5,653 nucleotides of DNA from Clostridiales bacterium (GTDB taxonomy: Bacteria; Bacillota_A; Clostridia; Peptostreptococcales; Anaerovoracaceae), in contig JAILFI010000175.1 in the NCBI GenBank assembly GCA_024697655.1, positions 1 through 5,653 on the forward strand, given 5' to 3'. The position numbers and the translations under genes were made by a program. This document shows, piece after piece, positions 1 through 4,808 of the stretch (position 1 is the first letter of the stretch; every line of letters starts with the position of its first letter). The notes under the pieces were generated by a model, which was given only the letters and a program-made list of their open reading frames with translations, made no database searches and was not told where the DNA came from.

Positions 1-456
1 CAGATCCCGCATCTCCTGCTGCGACAGTTCAACATGTCCGAGCCGCGTATACGCCCAGCTGTTCGTGCCGTAGAAGATCACGATCTGGTTTCCTGAATAC
101 AGCACGATATCGCCATAGTCAGTCGATGTCTGCTGATCATCACGCGCGATGCTCTGTCCGATGGAGCCGACCTGCTCAAACCCGCCGTACATGGACATCC
201 GGATCGTGAGCGGGCACAGGCCCTTAAGCGCATCCACGGATGCGTTTTCTTCCCATGTCACAGGGACTTCCGTTTCTCCGATCAATAGCCGCATAGTATT
301 CTCCATATTCTCTTCTTCTGTTGTTTCAACTTCTGCCGCTTCCTTCTTCTCAGCCGGTACAGCGTCCGCAGCCGAGACTTCTTCCGGCGCTTCGCCGCCG
401 CAGCCCGCCATCAGCAGGGCTATGAGCAGCAAACCTGTCAAAATCAGTTTCCTCAT
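1..456 (-). CDS. Cyclophilin-like fold lipoprotein, C-terminus cut by the window edge
   Basis: The 152 visible residues begin with a lipoprotein signal: MRK, a hydrophobic stretch, then LMAGC with the lipidated cysteine at residue 19. A low-complexity Glu/Ala-rich linker follows (about 22-54). From Met55 the protein is a compact cyclophilin-like domain of the kind called Cyclophil_like2, with the recognisable segments MSMYGGFEQVGSIG (87-100), GDIVLYSGNQIVIFYG (115-130) and SWAYTRLGH (133-141). It should sit on the outer face of the membrane. This family is not a proven prolyl isomerase, and its ligand is unknown to me. Comparison with the homologous domain in the upstream gene suggests only about 15 C-terminal residues are missing. 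The start overlaps the upstream stop as ATGA and has AGGAG six bases before it, so translation is probably coupled. The frame is open to base 1. Family call is confident; function is not. Confidence 0.85.
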   Translation of the reverse strand, partial: MRKLILTGLLLIALLMAGCGGEAPEEVSAADAVPAEKKEAAEVETTEEENMENTMRLLIGETEVPVTWEENASVDALKGLCPLTIRMSMYGGFEQVGSIGQSIARDDQQTSTDYGDIVLYSGNQIVIFYGTNSWAYTRLGHVELSQQEMRDL

Positions 457-1361
457 GCCTTGCTCCTGTACGGTTCTTCAAGAGACAATCTGAACATCGT
501 TTCTTTAGGAAGCGCCCGGATCAGACAGTTATCTTCCTCTGAAAGATGAGCAACGATCATCTGGTGATAGGCCGAAGACTGTTCCTCTCCGCCGTAAAGG
601 ATCGCAAACCAGCCGCCGGACAAATTGATATCCCCGTTTTTCCAGCCATCCTGCATCTCCCGCTCGTCGATCATGCCATCTTCGCAGGAACAGCAGTAAT
701 CGACACCTGAGTCATATCCCTCAACAGTCATCGGCAGGCGGTTCATCAGGTCTCTGGCAGCTATCGTGTTGTTGAGTTTTGCCTTCACGGTCACATCTCC
801 CGACGAAATCGCCAGTCTGGCGATGTTGTGATCGTCCGGGTCTGTGAGCGCACCACCGGCGGCGGTCAGGCGGGCGAGCATTGCTTCGGACTTGTTCTCT
901 TCCCCGGCGGCTGTGAAAATGCCCATATCTTCCAGATGCAGATAGTCAATGAAGGAGTTCCGATATGTATAGACCGCCCCGTCATAGACACCATCCGATC
1001 CGGAGGAAAGCAGCAGCGCAGCTTTCCGCAGTTTCTTCGGGTACCCGGGTGCATAGATGCGGTTGATCGCGCACTGCAGCTGCCCGGAAAAACCGTGGTA
1101 GTAGACCGGTGATGCCAGAACGATCATTTCCGCCTCATCCAGCAACGGATAGATTTTCTGCATATCATCCTGCTGGACACAGGTCCTGAATGCTTTTGTA
1201 TGACAGTATTCGCAGGCCAGACATCCCTTGATATTCATCCTGCAGATATCAAAGACACTCACGCTGTGCCCTGCGCTTTCCGCACCTTTTCTGTAGGCAT
1301 TGATCATGGCAGCTGTGTTGCCGTCAGGCCGCGGGCTGCCGTTCAGTATAATGATCTTCAT
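453..1361 (-). CDS. Iron-sulfur-type flavoprotein (NADPH-dependent FMN reductase fold) fused to a C-terminal cyclophilin-like domain
   Basis: A 302-residue cytoplasmic protein. Residues 1-175 are a flavodoxin-like FMN domain: the phosphate loop GSPRPDGNT lies at 8-16 and the second flavin loop SPVYY at 84-88. Between them Cys47, Cys50, Cys53 and Cys61 give CX2CX2CX7C, the compact pattern that binds a 4Fe-4S cluster in archaeal and clostridial iron-sulfur flavoproteins. Residues 185-294 are an added domain that aligns by eye with the cyclophilin-like part of the downstream lipoprotein: NNTIAARDLMNRLPMTV matches its N-terminal strand-helix region, and GDINLSGGWFAILYGG matches GDIVLYSGNQIVIFYG. 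This domain also has clustered cysteines at 223, 224 and 226. The likely role is electron transfer or reduction of a small molecule; the substrate is unknown. The start overlaps the hydrolase stop as ATGA, with GAGGAA eight bases upstream. No signal peptide or membrane segment is visible. Confidence 0.9.
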   Translation of the reverse strand: MKIIILNGSPRPDGNTAAMINAYRKGAESAGHSVSVFDICRMNIKGCLACEYCHTKAFRTCVQQDDMQKIYPLLDEAEMIVLASPVYYHGFSGQLQCAINRIYAPGYPKKLRKAALLLSSGSDGVYDGAVYTYRNSFIDYLHLEDMGIFTAAGEENKSEAMLARLTAAGGALTDPDDHNIARLAISSGDVTVKAKLNNTIAARDLMNRLPMTVEGYDSGVDYCCSCEDGMIDEREMQDGWKNGDINLSGGWFAILYGGEEQSSAYHQMIVAHLSEEDNCLIRALPKETMFRLSLEEPYRSKA

Positions 1362-2338
1362 TTCAGATATTCCTCAAAGAACTGCTGCACATTGTCGAAC
1401 GGAATGATGTCTTTCTGATCATACAGATCGACATGTGTCGCACCGGGAACGATCACGAGTTCCTTGTTCTCTCCCTCGAGCATTTTGAACGCATCCTCCC
1501 CGAAGTAGCGGGAGTGCGCTTTTTCACCATGCAGCACCATGACCGCGCTGCGGATCTCGCTCGCATACTGCAGGATCGGCATGTTCATCAGTGACAATGA
1601 AGAGGTCACATTCCAGCCATTGTTAGAATTCAGCGAACGGGGATGATAGCCGCGTTCCGTTTTGTAATATGCATAGTAGTCTTTCACAAACCACGGTGCA
1701 TCATCCGGCAGCGGATCCACGACGCCGCCTGCAAGTGCATAGCTGCCGGCCGCATAGTCTTTCGTACGCTGCTCGTTGAACGCCTTCTTCATTTCGTATC
1801 TTGCATCCGCGCTGTCCGCCTCATCGAAGTATCCTTTTGCCGCGATGCGGGTCATATCGTACATGGTGGATGCCACGGTGGCCTTAATGCGCGTATCCAT
1901 AGCCGCCGCGTTGATCGCCATACCGCCCCAGCCGCAGATGCCGATGATGCCGACGCGTTCCGGTTCAACGTCCTTCCTGTTCGACAGATAATCGACAGCG
2001 GCAGAAAAGTCTTCGGTATTGATATCGGGAGATGCCACATAACGGACATTGCCGCCGCTTTCACCCGTAAAGGACGGATCAAAAGCCACCGTCAGAAAAC
2101 CGCGCTCCGCCATTTCCTGGGCGTACAGACCGGAACTCTGCTCCTTGACAGCACCGAACGGACCGGAGACTGCGATGGCAGGCAGTTTACCTTCTGCACC
2201 GGCAGGTTTGTAGAGATCTGCCGCGAGCGTGATCCCGTAGCGGTTCACAAATGTCACCTTTTCATGTTCGACTTTGTCGCTCTTCGGGAAAACTTTATCC
2301 CATTCCTGCATCATATTGAGAGCTTCTGTTTTCATCAT
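1358..2338 (-). CDS. Alpha/beta hydrolase with a cysteine nucleophile elbow
   Basis: A 326-residue soluble hydrolase. The fold is seen in the strand and oxyanion segment LPAIAVSGPFGAVKEQ (about 52-67), AFDPSFTGESGG (85-96), the nucleophile elbow GICGWGG (133-139) and a C-terminal histidine in VPGATHVDLYD (His302). The elbow has Cys135 where most esterases have serine, as in dienelactone hydrolases. The acid of the triad cannot be placed with certainty; the candidates lie in LHGEKAHSRYFGED (269-282). Substrate is unknown. The start is uncertain: an ATG at 2350 adds four residues, but its AAAGG sits directly against the start codon, whereas the ATG at 2338 has AGGA about 11 bases upstream. The ATG at 2335 is also possible. 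The gene follows the 73-residue gene by 5 bases and overlaps the flavoprotein gene by 4. Comparable hydrolases are often found beside flavoproteins and LysR regulators in anaerobes (recalled, not checked). Confidence 0.9.
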   Translation of the reverse strand: MMKTEALNMMQEWDKVFPKSDKVEHEKVTFVNRYGITLAADLYKPAGAEGKLPAIAVSGPFGAVKEQSSGLYAQEMAERGFLTVAFDPSFTGESGGNVRYVASPDINTEDFSAAVDYLSNRKDVEPERVGIIGICGWGGMAINAAAMDTRIKATVASTMYDMTRIAAKGYFDEADSADARYEMKKAFNEQRTKDYAAGSYALAGGVVDPLPDDAPWFVKDYYAYYKTERGYHPRSLNSNNGWNVTSSLSLMNMPILQYASEIRSAVMVLHGEKAHSRYFGEDAFKMLEGENKELVIVPGATHVDLYDQKDIIPFDNVQQFFEEYLK

Positions 2339-2343
2339 AACGA

Positions 2344-2565
2344 TTACCATCCTTTCTTCTGTTCACGGATCAGGCGGTCGAGCTGGTCCACTTTCCGCTG
2401 GTTTTCATGCAGCCGTTCCATGCATACACAGCGCTGCTTTTTCAGCTGGCAGAGGACATCTTCCCGCATGCCCGCCGACAGGAGTCCAAGGATGCGTTCG
2501 ATCTGATCTGTTCCACACCCTGCCGCCTCCAAAGTATGTCTCCATTGTTCCTGTGCCTGTTTCAT
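2344..2565 (-). CDS. Small cysteine-containing helical protein, 73 residues, first gene of the operon
   Basis: This encodes 73 residues that look entirely helical. The N-terminal half has EAAGCGTDQIERILGLL (13-29). The C-terminal half is a charged heptad-like stretch, MERLHENQRKVDQLDRLIRE (49-68), typical of a dimerising coiled coil and reminiscent of the C-terminal helix of MerR-type regulators, but there is no DNA-binding part. Cysteines are at 17, 39, 46 and 48, the last two as CVC. I recall similar short clostridial proteins annotated only as hypothetical. The ATG at 2565 has AAAGGA 11 bases upstream. The stop lies 5 bases before the preferred hydrolase start, so it shares the operon. It could be a redox-sensing or partner protein for the pathway, which is inference. 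That it is a real gene is supported by its ribosome site, its position and its protein-like composition. Confidence 0.75.
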   Translation of the reverse strand: MKQAQEQWRHTLEAAGCGTDQIERILGLLSAGMREDVLCQLKKQRCVCMERLHENQRKVDQLDRLIREQKKGW

Positions 2566-2595
2566 CCTCTGCTGGTTCCTTTCTCTGACATCCCT

Positions 2596-2624
2596 ATCGT
2601 ACCTGCTTGCAGAGAGTCGCGCTA
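2596..2624 (-). promoter_or_regulatory. Candidate weak promoter for the left operon
   Basis: On the minus strand TAGCGC and TACGAT are separated by 17 bases. The -10 matches the sigma-70/SigA consensus at four of six positions and the -35 is poor, as expected for a promoter that needs an activator. The start point would be near 2589, giving a leader of about 24 bases that still contains AAAGGA for the first gene. The dyad at 2643-2667 would then be centred near -66, the usual high-affinity position of LysR-type activators. A competing candidate is TTGCCT (2695-2700) with TATGCT (2673-2678) at 16-base spacing. Confidence 0.35.
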
Positions 2625-2635
2625 ATGGTTATAAT
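2607..2635 (+). promoter_or_regulatory. Candidate lysR promoter P1
   Basis: TTGCAG at 2607-2612 and a perfect TATAAT at 2630-2635 are separated by the ideal 17 bases. The start point would be near 2642, right at the edge of the dyad at 2643-2667, so a regulator bound there would hinder its own promoter. The -35 matches consensus only in TTG. Confidence 0.5.
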
Positions 2636-2642
2636 TCATATC

Positions 2643-2667
2643 ATGTTATTCTGTATTGGAATATCAT
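2643..2667. promoter_or_regulatory. Candidate LysR-type operator, interrupted dyad with T-N11-A
   Basis: The left arm ATGtTATTC (2643-2651) and right arm GAATAtCAT (2659-2667) are reverse complements except at one pair, around a 7-base spacer. The core TTC-N7-GAA satisfies the T-N11-A rule for LysR-type recognition sites. The heptamer ATATCAT also occurs as a direct repeat at 2638-2644 and 2661-2667, 23 bases apart, or about two helical turns. The adjacent divergent lysR makes it the obvious binder. This rests on symmetry alone. Confidence 0.5.
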
Positions 2668-2682
2668 AACGTAGCATATAAT
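2656..2682 (+). promoter_or_regulatory. Candidate lysR promoter P2
   Basis: A perfect TATAAT at 2677-2682 is preceded by TTGGAA at 2656-2661 with a short 15-base spacer. The -35 element lies inside the right half of the dyad, so a bound regulator would mask it. Transcripts would start near 2689, just before the 20-base palindrome. It is weaker than P1 because of the spacer. Confidence 0.35.
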
Positions 2683-2693
2683 GACGCGTCTGT

Positions 2694-2713
2694 CAGGCAA
2701 AGCGCTTTGCCTG
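2694..2713. repeat. Perfect 20-base palindrome in the lysR leader
   Basis: CAGGCAAAGC is followed at once by its exact reverse complement GCTTTGCCTG. In RNA it can fold as an 8-base stem closed by a GCGC loop, ending 13 bases before the lysR ribosome site. No U-tract follows on either strand, so it is not an intrinsic terminator. It lacks the T-N11-A form, so it is unlikely to be the LysR site. It could be the operator of another dimeric repressor or a leader hairpin. Confidence 0.7.
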
Positions 2714-2726
2714 CACCGCGTGATGA

Positions 2727-2733
2727 TAAGGAG
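2727..2733 (+). promoter_or_regulatory. Ribosome binding site that fixes the lysR start
   Basis: TAAGGAG is followed by six T residues and then ATG at 2740. This ideal spacing, together with the standard LysR N-terminus MEIRTLRYF, decides the start against the upstream TTG at 2656. Confidence 0.9.
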
Positions 2734-2739
2734 TTTTTT

Positions 2740-3618
2740 ATGGAAATCCGTACGCTCAGATACTTTCTGACCATTGCCAGAGAAGAGAATATGACAAAGG
2801 CGGCAGACATTCTGCATGTCAGCCAACCGACCTTGTCCAAACAAATGAAAGTACTGGAAGAGGAACTGGGCAAGAAACTATTCATACGGCACAGTTTCAG
2901 CATCCAGCTCACAGATGAAGGAATGCTTCTGCGCAGCCGCGCAGAAGATCTTGTGAGTATGGCCGACCGGATCGAGCAGGAATTTGTCTCTCTGGATGAT
3001 ATCACCGGCGGCGATCTCTATCTGGGTCTTGCTGAATCCTACCAGATCCGCCTTCTTGCCAGACAGATCAAGACCATGAAACAGCTTTACCCCAACCTGC
3101 ACTACCACATTACCAGTGGTGACACTGAACAGGTCATCGACAAACTCGATAAAGGCTTGTTGGACTTTGTTGTCCTTGCGGAAACGCCGGATCCTGTCAA
3201 ATACGAAGCGATCCCATTTCCCGATCCTGATATATGGGGGCTGGTGATGCCGGCTGAAGATCCGCTGTCACAAAAAAGCGAGATCACCATCGATGATCTC
3301 GCCGGACTGCCGCTATTCGCCTCCGAACAGGGCTGGCGCAATGAGATCGCCTCTTGGGCAGGAAACCGCGCTCCGGAACTCAAACTGGAAGGATCTTTCC
3401 GGCTTTCCTACAACGGCTCCCTGTTTGCAAAAGAAGGACTCGGATTCCTGCTCACATTTGAGCATCTTGTAGACACGTCAGAAAGCAGCGGTCTGGTATT
3501 CCGCCCTCTTTCCCCAAGACTGGAATGTCCGTTATATCTGACTTGGAGCAGATATCAGACGTTCACACCGATCGCGGAGCGATTCCTGAAGCAGATCCGT
3601 ACAGCATTTGCAAACTGA
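2740..3618 (+). CDS. LysR-type transcriptional regulator
   Basis: This encodes 292 residues, the usual family length. Residues 1-60 form the winged helix-turn-helix: LRYFLTIAREENMTKAADILHVSQPTLSKQMKVLEEELGKKLF is split by the standard turn, with the recognition helix around SQPTLSKQMKVLE (28-40). A linker helix (about 65-88) leads to the periplasmic-binding-protein-like effector domain (about 90-290), including GDLYLGLAESYQIRLLARQI, LLDFVVLAE and the late strand GLGFLLTFE. The inducer cannot be read from the sequence. The gene is divergent from the hydrolase and flavoprotein operon and shares its control region, so it most likely regulates that operon and itself. It ends 5 bases from the convergent acyltransferase gene. 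It is intact, with no frameshift or unusual composition. Confidence 0.95.
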   Translation: MEIRTLRYFLTIAREENMTKAADILHVSQPTLSKQMKVLEEELGKKLFIRHSFSIQLTDEGMLLRSRAEDLVSMADRIEQEFVSLDDITGGDLYLGLAESYQIRLLARQIKTMKQLYPNLHYHITSGDTEQVIDKLDKGLLDFVVLAETPDPVKYEAIPFPDPDIWGLVMPAEDPLSQKSEITIDDLAGLPLFASEQGWRNEIASWAGNRAPELKLEGSFRLSYNGSLFAKEGLGFLLTFEHLVDTSESSGLVFRPLSPRLECPLYLTWSRYQTFTPIAERFLKQIRTAFAN

Positions 3619-3623
3619 ACGGA

Positions 3624-4787
3624 TCAGTCCCGCTGCTCCAGATATGCATCAAACAGTTTCTGATACTTGATCGCGTGATACCGCTCCCCGGTGATCGCCA
3701 GATGCTTCCCGTTGACCGTGAACAGCAATGTCTTGCCGAAGTACAGCATATCCATTGCGACGATGTCTTTGAACGGGAAGGCTTCTCCGTTCATTTCCAG
3801 TCTGTCTTTGTACCCCATGACTTCGCCGTCGAAGATATCGATCTGCCGGTGGTCGTTCGTGATCAGATACAGTTTTACATTCCTGTCGTGGAAGACCGGT
3901 TTGCTGCCGTCTTTTCCCCTGATATACGCGAGCGTTTCCTCTTCCGCCCATTTGCCCCAGTCGTAGACATTGTCATATACGAGATCTTTGCCTTCCAGGA
4001 ACCCATCCTCGCGGTAGATCCCGCGATGGCCGCACTTCGTACAGTAAAATTCATTGTCGGCGGTGACCATGGTGTCGAATTTCCCGCAGACCGGGCATTT
4101 GATCAGATAGTTCTCAAGACCTTCCGCCAGCCGTTCCCCTTTGTAAAGGAACCGCACTTTGCGCTGCCGTTCGTAGGCGTTCTCATGCAGATCCGTGTTG
4201 ATGGCATCGAGCAGCTCCTGTGCGGACATGGCTTTGACTTCTTCAGCTGTGTAATGATGAACGATCACCCCGCGGACCGGTCCGCGGCGCACGGTGTATG
4301 CCCATCGGGGAGCTACAAAATAGCCGCCCTCGATCCGGTAGGTCACAAGGCCGCACTTGGACATCTTCACGATCTTCGCGGCGGAGAGAGGCAGTTTGAG
4401 CGTTTCTCCGTTAAAGGAGCGGCTCCCTTCCGGGAAGATGATCACATTGTTGCCCCGTTTGATACGCCGGGTGATCTCCCTGACGACCTCCACAGCACCG
4501 GCGCCTTTGAATTCAAAGATCGGATGCTGCGCCCACTCGATGAGTCCGCCGATCCTTGAGCGGCGGAGGTGTTCCCCTGCGACATAATACATATGCTGCG
4601 GAAACGCTCTTGCCACCATGATGATATCCGCCTCGGTCAGGTGATTGGCCATAACAATGTACGGCTCGCTGGTCTTCGGCAGTTTGTCCGTCTTGAAATC
4701 ATACTTCTTCAGCAAAGCGGGCACCACAGCGCGCGCCGCTTTGTATACCAGCCTGTAACGCAGTTTATCCTGTTTGTGTTCCTTCAT
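3624..4787 (-). CDS. Lysophospholipid acyltransferase (PlsC-like) with zinc ribbon and C-terminal PH/GRAM-like region
   Basis: A 387-residue protein. The PlsC-type catalytic region (about 40-200) has the HX4D motif in NHLTEAD (48-54), GEHLRRS (71-77), the phosphate-binding FPEGSR (118-123) and APRW (159-162). It should move an acyl chain from acyl-ACP, acyl-phosphate or acyl-CoA to a lysophosphatidate-like acceptor at the inner face of the membrane; no membrane helix is obvious. A four-cysteine zinc ribbon follows, CX2CX14CX2C at 231, 234, 249 and 252. The last part (about 310-385) is a strand-rich segment resembling a bacterial PH or GRAM-like domain, a weaker call. Ordinary PlsC proteins are about 200-260 residues, so the tail is an addition. 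The start at 4787 is chosen because AAGGAG lies six bases upstream; the ATG at 4808 adds seven residues but has no ribosome site. It follows the isomerase-like gene by 21 bases. Confidence 0.9.
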   Translation of the reverse strand: MKEHKQDKLRYRLVYKAARAVVPALLKKYDFKTDKLPKTSEPYIVMANHLTEADIIMVARAFPQHMYYVAGEHLRRSRIGGLIEWAQHPIFEFKGAGAVEVVREITRRIKRGNNVIIFPEGSRSFNGETLKLPLSAAKIVKMSKCGLVTYRIEGGYFVAPRWAYTVRRGPVRGVIVHHYTAEEVKAMSAQELLDAINTDLHENAYERQRKVRFLYKGERLAEGLENYLIKCPVCGKFDTMVTADNEFYCTKCGHRGIYREDGFLEGKDLVYDNVYDWGKWAEEETLAYIRGKDGSKPVFHDRNVKLYLITNDHRQIDIFDGEVMGYKDRLEMNGEAFPFKDIVAMDMLYFGKTLLFTVNGKHLAITGERYHAIKYQKLFDAYLEQRD

Positions 4788-4793
4788 TGTCTG

Positions 4794-4799
4794 CTCCTT
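4794..4799 (-). promoter_or_regulatory. Ribosome binding site that fixes the acyltransferase start
   Basis: On the minus strand AAGGAG is followed by six bases and ATG at 4787. The alternative ATG at 4808 abuts the upstream TGA stop and is preceded by no purine-rich site, so the shorter protein is preferred. Confidence 0.8.
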
Positions 4800-4808
4800 T
4801 TGCTGCAT

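Larger units (their letters stand above)
2566..2739. promoter_or_regulatory. Divergent control region between the left operon and lysR
   Basis: This is the only substantial non-coding stretch in the window, about 170 bases and markedly AT-rich at 2625-2685 compared with the flanking genes. It carries the elements listed separately: two lysR-directed TATAAT promoters, an interrupted dyad suited to a LysR-type regulator, a weak leftward promoter, and a 20-base palindrome. The lysR reading frame is open upstream to a TTG at 2656, but those 28 codons run through the palindrome and a promoter and lack a ribosome site, so they are treated as non-coding. Confidence 0.8.

Noticed and set aside
1643..2506. 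Long plus-strand open frame of 287 codons opposite the hydrolase
   Set aside because: It is a mirror frame of the well-supported hydrolase and the 73-residue gene. It is His/Arg/Cys-rich and has no recognisable domain.
2603..2612. Short palindrome CTGC-TT-GCAG
   Set aside because: Four-base arms are expected by chance, and it overlaps the proposed P1 -35. It is not reported as a separate site.
2694..2713. Palindrome as an intrinsic terminator or riboswitch
   Set aside because: No U-tract follows on either strand, and the leader is too short and simple for a known riboswitch.
2656..2739. N-terminal extension of the LysR gene from a TTG at 2656
   Set aside because: It has no ribosome site, runs through a TATAAT box and the 20-base palindrome, and gives a non-family N-terminus. 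ATG 2740 has TAAGGAG at ideal spacing.
3525..4559. Long plus-strand open frame of 344 codons
   Set aside because: It lies antisense to the acyltransferase, whose motifs and zinc ribbon are clear, and overlaps the lysR end. Its translation shows no recognisable domain.
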